Shown here: one piece after another, positions 12,601 through 27,600 of the stretch | Numbering within the stretch: the first letter of the stretch is position 1 | How the letters are laid out: every line of letters begins with the position of its first letter | Assembly: GCF_037975245.1 (NCBI RefSeq) | Contig: NC_092569.1 | Location: 25,931,168-25,991,167, forward strand | Length of the DNA: 60,000 bases | Direction of reading: 5' to 3' | Origin: Apostichopus japonicus | Taxonomy: Eukaryota > Echinodermata > Holothuroidea > Aspidochirotida > Stichopodidae | The notes under the pieces: generated by a model | Told to the model about the DNA's origin: nothing | The model's database searches: none | The model's input: only the letters and a program-made list of their open reading frames with translations | Program-made: the position numbers and the translations under genes

Positions 12601-15600
12601 AAAAATATGAAACAAATACTATACAATACAAATACTATGTAATACAAATACAACACTGTACTGTACTAAAGTATACTATACTATGCAAATACTACACAAT
12701 AAAAATACGATACAAATACTATTCAAAACAAATACTATACAATACAAATGCTATGCTATGCTATACTTTACACATACTATACTATACAAATACCACACAA
12801 TACAAATACTACACAATACAAATACCACACTACACAATACAAATGTTAGGTTACTTAAACACAAATGAAACAAGTCATTAATATACAACATAACTACACA
12901 ACAATACTATATTACACAAATCACAAAGAGGAAAAAACAAAGCAAGTACTATTCAGATACGTTTATATATAAACTATTCCGATATCCAAACAAATCATCT
13001 AACTTATTCAGATACGGTCATCAGAACCACACTGCAGAGTAGCACACTTGCCTTCTTCCAGAGAGTAACATCATCCATCCTCAATGTAGTGAATGTATCA
13101 TTCAGGTACATCTTCAGTCCCATCGCCTGGGAACCAATCTCCGCCAGCTTCTCAGCGTTATCTGGTCCAGCTCCAAGGTAGAGGGCGTAGTCACATCTCG
13201 CCCCGAGCCTCGCGAGCTGGTGACGGAACAAACGTGAAACATATTTTGCATTTTTCAGCCGACAACGAATGTATGAGAAGCTTTTTCAGTTGGATGGTAT
13301 GGTACTGTTAGTTTTTACAATGGTGTTAGTGACAACATTCAGCACAAAACTGCCTTTTTGTGTTACAAAATTGCTGTAATCTAATGATGTGCCAAGGTAC
13401 ATGACTAAATTAAGGAAAGACCAGCTTCCTGCAAACTTATTCTATTTACGTCTACCAAAGTCGCATGGGGTTGGGCATAGGTTTTTTCAAACGAAAATAT
13501 ATACAAACACATTGCATTTTGGAACAATCAAATTTTTGTTAGTAGATTAACAGGTTAGCAATATAATTAAGAGCAACTAAATGGTTTAAAAGATATAAAT
13601 CTCTCTGTTTCATGAAGTGCAATCCAATCATGTCAGAATATTACATGGCTCAGTCAGAATAGCACAAAAACCCAGCGCACAAAGTACAGCAATTTTAAAG
13701 TTTGCAACACCCACGATAGTTCCTAAGCTGACCTGGGGTATGTCTGTCCTTCAACTATGTTGATAACCAAATACAGGCTTACTAAATTAAATAATAAATG
13801 TGGTCGGACTTCTCTGACTTCACTCAAACGTGTTAGCATCATAAACTTCCCTTCAAGAAAAATTGAATTAACTGGCAAGGTGGATGCATATCTTGTTTAA
13901 TAACTTGCAGTGACGGTTGGTCAAATATTTAGATGTATAAAAATTTAAAACTGATGTCACCACTATCAGTGCTACAGAAGTGTCTCTCAATTTACTTTCT
14001 GCAAGGGCTAGAGAGTATCATTGCTTTGAGCAAAAGGGCCCACAGGAAACCAAATTCTAAATTTACCTAGGTTTCCTGGTATGACTGCCAGTTAGGCCGG
14101 TAGGCTGCTTAAATCTAAGGACATATGGGTATCTGTAAACCTGATAATTGCAAGATTAAGAGTTCATTTATTTCTTCCAAACAGGCAGTTAAGTGTCTTA
14201 CGGAACAGATCTGACCCACTGACTGCGGTTCCAATGCTGAACTATATCGCAGCACGAAACAATTAGTACAACCGACAGGTGGAGTCCAAAGGAGTCCAAA
14301 GTCATTTTACCTTTCTGCCCAAGAGGAATGTCTCTTGATCGATGAATGCGGGATGGGTGTTTGGCATGACGCCAACCATGGTCACACCTCCGGCGAGTGC
14401 AGCGGCAGTTCCCGAGGCAAAGTCTTCCTTGTGGGTCGCGCCCGGCTCACGCAAATGGACGTGGACGTCTATCAGACCCGGGAGGCGGAGCATTCGACTG
14501 TCCGTGAGACAGTCAATGTTGGTCTTCAGATTCGGCTCCCCTCCGACTCTACGAATGGCCTTTAGGGAGGGAAGGTCAAACATTTGGTCTGGGCTTATAT
14601 TTGGGAATGAAAATATCTTCTAAATTTGGGCTATCAGACATTTTCAAACAGCAAAATCCTGTGAATTCGGTCAACCCATGACGGTGACAAACCAGTCGTA
14701 AGACACGGTAAGAAATGTGAAAGCTGTATCCGAGCTTATTTAGCCACGAGAACAGAATAAAAAGCTTCCTATTTTAGTTAATTCTTGGGACAATATTCTT
14801 GTGATAGACCTAAAGACAAAATGCCCATCAACTACACAATGTTACAGGGGCTTGGTTTCATTATTTGACTAAATTAGGAAAAATTGAGACAAAAATTTCA
14901 TAATTCAGTGACTAGATGCATGTGATAAGTTTGATGGGATCAAAGTGCACCAAACACGAGAATGATAAGTCCTACCTCCACAAAGAGCTTTGCTTTCTTG
15001 ACGTCGGTGATCAGCGGAATCTCTTTGTCGATTGCCATTCTTCTGGTCCTGTAACCACGGGTAACGAAAGACGAGGCTCTGCGAGTGCCCCCGTTTCTGG
15101 TGGGGAGGTTGATCACCAGGTCAAAGTGACCGTCGGTCAGGTAGTCTGCTATGTTCTGGGGTTCCCCGTTCATGCTGCCTTGGGCGCCATCACCGTACGG
15201 CCAGTCGACAGCCTGGATCTGATGCAGATGGGATAAAGTCATCAAAACAATACCCGTTCTGGATGAAACAGTACGTTGCCTCTCCGAGGATTACAAAAAC
15301 TTGAACGCAAAGTATCAATGTTAATTCCTATTTGTGTCTGCAAAATCCTTTTTTTAACATAATTTCTGTTTTGATACAGAGGTACAACTTGTCTTTTTTC
15401 CTTCTCCAATCCATACTGTTGCAAAGGAATTCAAATCTTATTGTTGTTGTTCAAATATTGATGAGGTATTAAAACTTATTTTACATGTACATGCACTGTT
15501 GCCATGGAGATAACAATTTTCTATTTAAAAAATTAACTTTGTTTTGTCCACAAATAACTCCTTTTGTCCAAACACCCTTGACAAGTGAAGAATATTGCCT

Positions 15601-18600
15601 TCTTTTGTTCTCTACCGTCAATATGAAGTTGCATTCTTAATATTTGACTATCTGTTCTATTGATATGAAATGCAATTCTTATGTTGCTGTTCAACAGTGA
15701 TATGGAATTGAACATTTATGTTACTTGTACACTGTTCCCATGGAGATTTCATCTGTCTAGCTTAAATAGATATTGGCCTGGCAGGCAGTCAATGACAATA
15801 AAGCAGCCACGTTTATACCTGGCAGAAGCCGAAAGGATTGTAACTTATAACACTTCACATTGGCATCCAATTAACAGCTTTTATATCATTTTGAAATTGT
15901 GTTATTTGGAAGACCATTTCAGATGGGAAAACACCATGGATTTTTGTGTTCTCCTGGATGAAAAGCACATCTTACATTGTCTGGCCAGGAATCAAACCCA
16001 CAATCTTCCAGATGCTAGGTTTTGTTGCTTCTAATGCCAACGCCTTTATTAACTCTCTCATAGCAACCATTGCTATAGTTACAAACATGTTTTACTGAGT
16101 CGCATTGTGACAGACACAAACCTTTCATAGTATGGATGTTTGATGTCTTCAGTGGTAAAATGTATGCTATATTATGTCATCTGGGACCAGATTGTCCCCT
16201 TGAGCCAATGTCTGAACACAAGCACTGTTTCAAGAATGTTACGGTCCTTGAAAAGCACTTTTTCAATCATTTGAAACAAAAAGTTTACTCAATCATTCAA
16301 ACGAATATTAATTTGACTTTATGAATATGCATTGCATATAATCTTGGAAGAGACACACCCAATAGCCATCTTTTTAGCTCAATATATGATAAGAAATCTT
16401 TGTGATGAAGGAACAGATATATCTCACAAATGTTAATAAATTACCTTGATTCCATTTTCTGAGTAGAAGTCAGCCGTTCCAATGCTGGCATAGAGGTTGT
16501 AGTTTAGGTTTTGCAAGGTTCGAACGGAAGGCAATAGTTCTGTCTTACTCTGGTGGCCAAATGGAGAAACAACAACTTATAATAACTAGCTTATAAATGT
16601 AAATCAAGTTTGTTGATTTACACATTTCCATAGATTGTGTTGCAAATTATCAAGAAATTCAGAGTTGAAGGCCTTTAGAATCAAGGTACATTTGGAAAGA
16701 AGGAAGAACATGTTTGCCAACTTGTGTAAGCTCAGTAGATTTGAGTGCATATATGTTGAATGGAGACAGGTAAGAGAGGAGTGAAGTTAATTCATAAATT
16801 GTAGGCTTTAATCACTCCACAATTGTTGCTTCCCAATCAATTTCGTTGAGATGTAATTCACCCTCCCCCTCTCCTCTACTCTCCTCTGCATACCTACCCC
16901 TTCCCACAGTAGCCTATGACAGATCCCAAGCCTAACATACTGCAGGTAACCAGGGAATATTGAATCCATGAACATATTCCCCAGGTACACTTCTTAGACA
17001 CAAAATCACAGCAAAGATGGGAGTAGCTGCTAAATGCTGCTGGGCTAGGATGAAGCATCATCAAATGTTCCAGATTACATCTGCAGACCTGCAGGGCATT
17101 GCCAAAGACTGTGGAACACAAATGTCCCACACAGCCGGACTTCAAGATTTTGCAGCCCCCTCAGCGTCCCTTTTTCAAAATGGTGTTGTAATTTAGTTTC
17201 TTTACATATTACTTACATAATTCTACGTTGCTTACCTACTGTGTTACTTACTTCAACATATACTTAATGTTCCTCTACCTTAGTCTTGGATGTTATTTAA
17301 TACCTCCACACATTCTGTCTCATTACAATATTAATCAATAATCAATCAAAAGTAATCAACACTCAATCAGTCAGTCATATATTTAGGTTCCTCTACCTTA
17401 GTCCTGTATGTTATCTAATACCGCCAACATTGTGTCTTGTTCCGATATTAATCAATAATCAATTATCAATTAAAAGCAATCAGCTCTCAATCAATGCATC
17501 ATACACTCAGGTTCCTCTATCATAATCTAGGATGTTACCTAATACCTCCAATATTTCGTCTCATTCTGATATTAATCAATAATCAATTAAAAGTAATCAA
17601 CACTCAATCAATCCATCAAACACTAAGGTTACTCTATCATAATCTAGGATGTTACCTAATACATCCAATATTTCATCTCATTACGATATTAATCAATAAT
17701 CAATCAAAAGTAATCAACAATCAATCACATACTTAGGTTCCTCTACCATAGTCCTGGATGTTATCTAATACCGCCAATATTTCGTCTTATTCCAATATCA
17801 ATCAGTATACAACACCTAATTATATTCCGGCCATTTGATTGGTCAATTGCTCGTCGATTGCATGCAAAATACGCTCTATTGCACTCTATGAAATAGAACC
17901 ATGCGTTATACTTTTTTGATAGCACTTTTTTTCAATGGTAAGAGAGCAGAGAAACCTGTCTGTTCAAAACAATCTGTTGCATGAGTGCATTTTACATCCA
18001 ATTATATCCAAATTTGAAGGTGTTGTATAAAACAAATAATGGTTTCCATTCGTGCAATAGTGCAAATATTTCATTCGTTGAAAGATGTAATTTGTTCCAT
18101 TCAACTCGGCTGCGCCTCGTTGAATGGAACATTCCATCTTTCAACTCATGAAATATTTGCACTATTGCACTCATAACCATTCATTATTTGTATAATAATC
18201 AATCAAACGTAATCAACAATTAATCAGTCAATCACATACTTAGGTTCCTCTACCAGAGTCCTGGATGTTATTTAATACCTCCGCACATTCCGACTCGTTC
18301 CGATATTAATCAATAATCAATCAAAAGTAATCAACAATCAATCAGTCAATCATATACTTAGGTTCCTCTGTTATAGTCCTGATGTTTCCTAATACCTCCG
18401 CACATTTTGTCTCATTCCGATTAATAATCAATAATCAATCAAGATTAGTCAAACGACCGATCAATCAATATATATGGCAATCAGTATTAATCAATAGCTT
18501 AACTAATTATATTCCAACGGCAGTCACTATTTACCTTGTAGCTTCCTATCGACAGGAAGATATTCTTGTTTGGTATTTTGATCCCAGTGCTGATCATTGC

Positions 18601-21600
18601 CTTTAAGTAGGCCTCGTATCTGTCCTCACCAAAGCAGGCCACCTCTCCAGTGCTGGCCATCTCTACGCCCAGTAACATATCCGCCCCAGCCAGACGGGAG
18701 AATGAAAACTGGGGGACCTGGTCCACGAAACAGAGATAAACTTGATTGAACACTTATCAAGGGTGAAAGGGCTTTGAAATGAAGATCTTTGGTGCAAAAA
18801 TCTGCAAGATTTACTCTAGTTTAGAAACCTAAAAACTCCCATGTGAAGTGATCTCAGTGTACACTTGTTTGGGATATCCATTAAAGGTGATTGAAAATAG
18901 ATATTTAAAGACAAAGTTACTACAGGAAATAATGTTATAAAATAGTTGTCCAATTCTGATCGGTTTGATTCTTTGACGGTCTATAACAGGAATTTTGTTA
19001 ACCTGTTTTCAAAATGGTTTACCGAACCTTAGTAAATACACACTACTTCAGCAGGCACGGCGAAGCATGTTGTTCAAAGCTCACCATATCTGATGACATC
19101 ACTTCATAGGAATTACAGAACTTATCAACAACCGATAAACAGCCACAAATGCATTTTGATAGGACGAAAAAATATGTAATCAAGCACCTTCATATATCAC
19201 ATTCACAGCTTGGTTTTCAATTTTACTTTTTCACATATATACTTTATACTAAGAAATAATAATCTTTTAACTTTGACAATGGTAAGTTATCGAGTCATAG
19301 AAATTGGAGTACCCACCCTGACAACAAATTAATTCCTCTCACAGGTTAACATCTTGGTTTACATTTATTATGTTTATTTTGAGTCCTGTAAAGCTAATAT
19401 TTCAAACCACATCATAGAAATGACGCACCATTATTGGTAAGCAAATTAACTACTTTCCTTACAATTAGCCTGTTATATCTAACATAATCTTCCAACTTTC
19501 AAAATGATTTCACATTTAAGTAAAGAAAACAGAAAACAATTCTACGGATCACCTGACACCCCTCATGCAATACCACTCTTACCTTTACACCGACTTTGCT
19601 GTTTTCCGTCAATGGCCCGATGGTTTCAACGTCTTCCCCTAGAATGATGTGGGTTGCTATAGCAACAAAGTCATGTCCCAGTGTCTTTGACACGAACGGA
19701 AACGACCGGGATACCCTCAGATTGCATTCGATGACTTTCAGTTGGTTGTCCTGGTTACAGAAAATGTACACATTGTCTCAGATACAAATAAAAGCTTAAA
19801 TTCCTATCAAAGTAACAGCCAACGATACACATGCAATCTTCACAAAGCTCCTGCAAGTTTTGAAGAGAACTGAAGAGTTTCACCATATATTTATCTGTCT
19901 ATATAAGACTCATGAAACAACTGAAAATCAATAAAAATCAGATTTTCTCTTTCTCAACTTCTCTTTATGATCCATAAATGAATACTGACAAAACTACTAC
20001 AACATAAACTTATGGTTAAAGTCAGAAGACGCTACTTAAACTCAAGAAATTTACTGAACGATTCACTGCCTTAATTCTTCTGATACCATTTTGGATTCAG
20101 CCCTTATTAGAATGTTGTCTGCTGAGTTCCCTTCCCCTTCACTTCCCTTCACTCCCCTCACCTCTCTTCTCCCTCCCCTCCCCTCCCTTCCCCCATCACC
20201 ATCTTTTTTACCTCTTATACATTCGGATCTGTTGTATCTTACCTTAGCGATAAGTTGCATGTTGAAAGGTCCATTGACATGAAGAGAATGTCCGATAGCT
20301 TGGGTGATTTGTAGGATCTTGTCTATGGTCTCCTGATTGAGATCCTGGGGAGGAGTCACCAAGGTCGCATCACCAGAATGTACTCCAGCGTTCTCCACGT
20401 GTTCAGAGATTGCCACGACAATCAGCTCTCCATCCTTAGCAACAGCATCAACGTCAATTTCCTGTAAGCGACAAGAGGAACGTGTTCATTAGACTTCTTC
20501 ACTGAATTGTGAATTTCCATTGTGTGAGGAGGGAGGTGAAGAAGTGGTTTGGGGGGGAGGGGGTGACAAAAAGGTGACATGCAATGGAAAGTATAAGGCA
20601 ATTACCAGTAAAAAGCAGCAAATGCAAGGTTTAAAAAGAACAAAACAACAATCAGATCAAAAACATTATGTTAAAAAATTAGTTAGTTTTACAAGATTGT
20701 CCAAGACTTTAACTTTCAGCTTTTCCAATGAGTTGGTTGTGGAGAAATGGAAAGACTTGTGAAAGTCAGTTGTCCATTCCAAAGTGAATGATGTTATAAG
20801 ATTGTGTTAGACAGTTATTTAAGAATTGCAATAGGATGTGGGGTTTCTATGTTCAGATTTTCTGTTTAGATAGGGACATGGACTGGAACTTCACGTCCCT
20901 CCTGATCAATTTTTGGCACTAAACCAATCCAGTCCAAACAAAACCAATCCAATGCAATACAATCCAATCCAATTCAAACCAAACCTATCCAATCCTAAGC
21001 AAGCCAATCCAATCCACACCAATCCAATCCAAACCAACCAATCCAATCCAATCCAATCCAATCCAATCCAATCCTAACCAAACCAAACCAAACCAAACCA
21101 ATCCACACCAAACCAAACCAAACCAATCCAATCCAATCCAATCCAATCCAAACCAATCCAATCCAAACCAATCCAATCAACACCAAACCAATCAAATCCA
21201 ATGTAAACCAAACTATAAAATGATCTCTCCACTTAGCACTTCACAGGCACTCACCTTAGCCTCTAAGATGAACTTTGAGATGACCACTGGGTGTTCCTTG
21301 CTGACGGCCGCAGCTGAGGTCAAGAAGGTCTCCAGGTCGTGGTCTGTGTGTGCGACGTTCATAGCTGCCCCACTTAAGACATAGGATGGACGAACCAAAC
21401 ATGGAAACCCAACACGAGCACAGAACTCCTTTGCGCCCTGAAAACAGAAAAGTCACAAATATATCAAATGTACAAAAGATTGCAACGAGTCATCTCAAAG
21501 AATTGGTATACTAGCGATGAATGGCGACTTCACTCCTAATGTGACCAGCAAAGAAAAAGCAGTTTAAAGGAACACCAGAATATCTATCCATAGTTTTGAC

Positions 21601-24600
21601 TATGGATAATTTTAGACTATGAAAAAAATGAATCTGCATTGTTGTCACTGTAAAACCAAAAAGACGATGGAAAAGTGAAAAGCAGTATAAGGCTAGAATG
21701 GGATTGGAATCAGTGACCGGTGTATTTCAAAGAAGGGAGATGGGGAAAGAGGATACAAGAACATGGTTTTGTTTGGTACATGAAGTGATGCGGGAGGGGG
21801 GGAGGGGGTAACTCTTTTCTTACCTCCAGTTCAGTCAGTTCCTTCCACTGGGGCTGTAGGACACCGATGGAATCCAACATACGAGAGAACTTGAATCTGT
21901 TCTCTGCGTTGTCGATCGATTCGGGTGACGTACCCAGGATGCGACACTGAGGAGGAGAAGATGATAGACACATGACTTTTGATCGTTCTTTATTTATTCA
22001 TTTAAGATGGGTTTCGGTGGAAAAACAGTTTATTTTTAACAACCAATTCATTATCTTTATTAGAAATTATTTATGAAAAGGGTATTAAAAAGCTAAGCAG
22101 AGATGCAACCGAAAAAAAAAAAAAAAATTTTAAATTACTATTGCATTAACTAGACTCAAAGTTTGTCACAATGTTATTGGATCAGTTTGTCTTCTGTTCA
22201 CAAGATTGCTCTGGGGAGGGGGAGATAGGAGGAGGATGAAGGGGGAGGTGATGGGGCAGGGGAAGGGATGTTACCATAATTTCCATCTCAAGCCAATATC
22301 ATCACCGGGATTATATTCATCTATGATAACCTGGGGGAAATGCAATAGGCTAAAAACCATTTTAGTTTTAACACCCGGACCAGCTGTTGTCATTGTACAA
22401 TAACACTGAGACATGGATACATACCCTCTTGCGATGGAGTGCCATGGCAATGTTATTAGGCAGTTGGCCTCCCATGGAGAGGATGACTCCCTCGGGTTGT
22501 TCAATCTCATAGATGTCCATCACGGTTTCGAAGGAGATCTCGTCAAAGTACAGCCTGTCGCACATATCGTAGTCTGTGCTGACAGTCTCAGGGTTATAGT
22601 TGATCATGATGGTTTTACGTCTCATCTGGAAAGGATGATGAAGTAGAAAAATAACCAGTTCTATTCACTTGCAGAAACATATCGGTCGAAATAGAGAAGG
22701 AAGAAAAATCTTATTTTTGGGGGGAAGGACACAAGACGCATGAACACCCTTAACCATACTGTAACACTTGAATTGAGAAAGAAGGGCCTTGTTTTAGTTT
22801 TAGCTTTGAACCAATTTATATTTAAAATATTAAATATAATATCATGTTTAACTTTGAACCAATTTGTTTTTAAAATATTAATTATAATATCATGTTTAAC
22901 TTTGTTTTCAGGATGCTACTTTTCAGAGACCCTGTAAAATCTGTGTTACACTTAAACACTATGTGACAAACTGATGCATTCACATTTCATATTCACAGAA
23001 CCGTCTTGCTACAACAACACACCTAAGGATAGCAGTCACCTCAACTGATGTATTCACATTTCATATTCACAGAACCGTCTTGCTATAACAACACAGCTAA
23101 GGATAGCAGTCACCTCAACTGATGCATTCACATTTCATATTCACAGAACCGTCTTGCTATAACAACACAGCTAAGGATAGCAGTCACCTCAACTGATGCA
23201 TTCACATTTCATATTCACAGAACTGTCTTGCTACAACAACACAGCTAAGGATAGCAGTCGCCTCAACTGATGCATTCACATTTCATATTCACAGAACTGT
23301 CTTGCTACAACACAGGTAAGGATAGCAGTCGCCTCAACTGATGCATTCACATTTCATATTCACAGAACCGTCTTGCTACAACAACACAGCTAAGGATAGC
23401 AGTCGCCTCAACTGATGCATTCACATTTCATATTCACAGAACTGTCTTGCTACAACAAGACAGCTAAGGATAGCAGTCGCCTCAACTGATGCATTCACAT
23501 TTCATATTCCCAGAACCGTCTTGCTACAACAACACAGCTAAGGATAGCAGTCGCCTCAACTGATGCATTCACATTTCATATTCCCAGAACCGTCTTGCTA
23601 CAACAACACAGCTAAGGATAGCAGTCTCCTCAACTGATGCATTCACATTTCATATTCACAGAACTGTCTTGCTACAACAACACAGCTAAGGATAGCAGTT
23701 GCCTCAACTGATGCATTCACATTTCATATTCACAGAACTGTCTTGCTACAACACAGCTAAGGATAGCAGTCGCCTCACCTTTCGGAGCTCCTTGATGCAG
23801 CCGACAGCGCACCAATCAAACTCCACGCTACTTCCGATGCGGTAGACCCCGGAACCGATCACCATGGTGTAACCACCTGGAAAGTCCAGGTCATTGGTGG
23901 TACCATTATAGGTCAGGTAGAGGTAATTCGTACTGGCCGGCCACTCTGCGGCCACGGTATCAATCTGTTTCACCATCGGACGAATCCCGAAACCCTGCCT
24001 CATATGGCGGACGGCTAGCTCGGTGCTGAGTGTGTGAAGACATTGTGTATGAGAACAGTTATAAACAGTGCTGTTGAACACAACTATAAAACACCTGTAT
24101 TTCATAGTACAGTTAAAGGGACATAAAAGCACTCCACAGGTAAACCTATATTTCAAGAGTACACTTAAAGTAACATAACAGCCTTGTCTTTATAAAGCTT
24201 GTTGTAAGTACCAGACTAACAGAAATGTACCAAGAGCCTCCAATTCTGTATATATTAGTGTTTACACGGGTCCAAAAATCGGGAACCGGGTTCCCGAGAC
24301 TGGTTACCCGTCGGGTATCCGGGTACCTGAAAAAAAATAGTTTACCCTCGTGTATCGCGATTTTCAAGAAACTACACCTAACACCATACTAAGTCAATGG
24401 GTTAATCTACCTAACCATCTGTTTATTAGCTGAAATTGTGACGCAGTTATAAGATATCCATGGCATATTTTCGTTAGTGCTGTTATCTTCGACCACAATA
24501 GTAGCCTAACACCACACTAAGTCAATGGGAAAAATTTGCCTAACCAAGTCAAAAACAAAAAAAAACACTTTGCGTAGGATTCGGATAATAAATTAGGAAC

Positions 24601-27600
24601 CGGGTAGTATCCCGGGCGTATAACGGGCGTCTGGCAGATACCCCGTACAAACACTAGTATATATGTTGGTCCATATAGGCCCATCAGAGTGTGTCGTCTG
24701 CAATGTCTCAGTCACTAGTAAATCATATGATCCCAAAGTAATAACAGTGGAACTAGCTTCCTACCTCTCGATACACTTGGCGATCTGTTTGTCCGAGAAT
24801 CCAAGCTGCTTAGCCTGACGGAGTAACTCCGGTTCCACGGTCTTCACCTTGAACTCTTCCAGCTTGCCTTCACAACGGACAATGTTTTGGAATTTGTGCA
24901 GAAACCAGCGGTCAATCTTGGTCAGCTGGTAGAGTTGGTCGACGGTATGGCCTGCCTTCAAAGCAGTAGCCACTACAAATATTCGTTCGTCGGTGGGCAT
25001 TTTAAGTACCTGGTGGTCGTGATAAGTTCAAAGGATTTACTATAGCAAGTAAACAATGCTAACTTTGTTAATATATATTTGCTTTTTTTATATAGCGCTT
25101 TATACCAGCGATAGGTCTGAAAGCGCTTTACAGACGTTATATTACCCCTGGTCAATGATAACCTGTCCCAGAGACAATCCCTCCAGTCGGCAGCAGTTAC
25201 ATACTGCGCCCAATGACAAGTTACCTCACAGGTACACATTTAACCCCTGGGTGGAGAGAGGCAAGTGAGACAAAGCATCTTGCCTAAGGACACAACGTGA
25301 TGAACTAGGCAGGAATCGAACCAGCAATCCTTGGATCACAAGTCCGACGCCTTAGCCAATTGGCCACCACGCTCTCACTAAAAAGAAAAAGACAAATAAA
25401 ACAGGCAGGACTGTTTGTCAAATTTTGAGGCAACACGATCATTTAAACCATGAGCTTACCCCTTCGTTATACGGGAGGACATGTGCTTCGAAACCGTTTA
25501 CATTCTCGTTCACCATCCGAAGGGCTTTCTGGAACGCCTCTTCAAATTTCCTCCCGACGGCCATAACTTCTCCGACACTCTTCATACAACTGCCAATCTG
25601 AGGAAGGGAAACCGACAACGAAAAATATATTGAAAAAATCATGTCGCATTTAATATAAATCAACAAGATAAAGAATGCCTGTATTGATCAAACAGAGGAA
25701 TGAGCAGAGGATTATGATAAAACCCGAAATATCAGTGTACCGTCATACTATTTAATGTTAAGAAATTAGCTGCAAATAGGGGGGGGGGGGATTAAATATA
25801 TTCTAAAGTAAAATGATAAATGAGTTATGTTCACAAGGACTTAAGGGTACAACTTTGGTGCACAACCGCAACTTTGAGAAAACATTAGAATAGACTTGCA
25901 AGTAAACTGACATTCTTGTTGATGAGAGGAAACAACGCCTAATTTGGTTTGGTTCCTGACGGTATTAATGAGGTAGGGCAGTCACATGACAAGACGTCTG
26001 GTGTAATCCATGTTGCCCGTCGTTCGGCGACATCTACTGGACACTCACCTTATTACTGACTTTTGTAAACTTCTTCAGGTCCCAACGGGGCATCTTGACC
26101 ACGCAGTAGTCCAGACTGGGCTCAAAGCAGGCCGTGGTTGAGCTGGTTACCGAGTTCTTGAGCTGGGGTAAGGGTATACCCAGGGCTAATTTGGCTGCCA
26201 CATAGGCCAGAGGGTACCCCGTGGCCTTGCTCGCCAAGGCGGAACTGCGGGAGAGCCGAGCGTTCACCTCGATGATGAAGTACTGGGACACGAGGGAAAG
26301 AAATATATGTCACATGTTTTTCTATTTCGCTTACGTCGACCTGAAGAAATGGCGAACTACACGAACCAATGAATGCTAAAGGCATAAATTCAAAAAGAAT
26401 ACAAGAGGAAATTTGGTTCCCCTCCATCACTGCTTAACCCTCCTTTTGCTACCCCCTCCCTGCCCTCCTTTTTTCCCCTCCCCACCCTCCTTCTACTCCC
26501 CCTCCTCGCCCTCCTTTTTCTTTGATATTATGAATCATTTTTAAGTATTCTTTCGTCGTCTCCCACTTCCTTCTTTTTTAAGGCAACATATAGTTGAAAC
26601 TGAAATACTGCTATTCCTGAAAAAGATCAATTCCACTGCTCTTATTATTGGAAAAGGTTTCAGAGACATTTCCCTACCATGGCTTTATAAAAAGTAACAA
26701 AATAAAAAACAAAATAAAACAGTTAAAAACACATATTAAATTACTCAGTTTCAGATTAATTACCATGCACCGGATATTAATAAACTACTTTTCTAAGGTA
26801 ATCCTTAGTTCACACTTACATATGGTTTATGCTAAAGATAAAAAAAATTCATTCAAATTCATTCCCCAATGTAGGCTTTTAGTTACCTACCATTTGAAGT
26901 AACCCATCATTCAAACTAACATATTTATTTAATGAAAAGAATCAATGTAACTACCCTATTACTGACTGGGGTTTCTTTCTGAATGCCCTTCGAGGGTTTT
27001 CCTTACCTCCTGTGACTCTGGGTTCAGTGCATACTGAATATTGCATTCCCCAACCACACCCAGATGTCTGATGACTTTGATGGCTGTGCTACGCAGCATG
27101 TTGTATTCGATGTTGGTCAGGGTCTGGCTGGGTGCCACTACGATGGACTCACCAGTGTGGATGCCCAGAGGGTCAACATTCTCCATGTTACACACCTGGT
27201 GGGTAAGAAGACATTAATTGATTGGCGTTAACAAAGAAATGTAAGAAAAGGCCAGGGGCTTTCTCCTAGCTCTCTTCCACCTCATTTCTCCACAATTCCT
27301 GTCTGTGTCCTTCTGCAGTTTATTCCCAGCTACCCTCTTCCCTTCATCCTACTTTGACCCTTTACAGCTTATCTCCTACCTCTCCTCTTCCCCCTGTTGG
27401 TTTCTTCCTTTCTTCTCTCCATCCCTTGTCTACTAATCCCCTTTCATCTTAAAATATATATATCTTAAAACTTGTGAAACTCTTTTTATTTCTTAACATT
27501 CGTTGGTGACATGCTGTCCCACATTGTACACATATCGTGTACACTATTCTTACCGTAACGCAGTTATCGTAGGCATCCCTCACGACCTCGTACTCAACTT

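Noticed and set aside
15681-16034. 117-residue plus-strand gene
   Set aside because: Overlaps a SINE-like repeat; no conserved motif.
20985-21201. Trp/Leu/Gly-repeat protein
   Set aside because: Low-complexity CCAAT minisatellite read in frame.
23746-24156. Single 136-residue CAD exon
   Set aside because: Only 23779-24025 is supported; the flanking parts cross a clear acceptor and donor.
25315-25378. tRNA gene on the minus strand
   Set aside because: Head of a SINE copy; acceptor stem does not close and the body follows directly.
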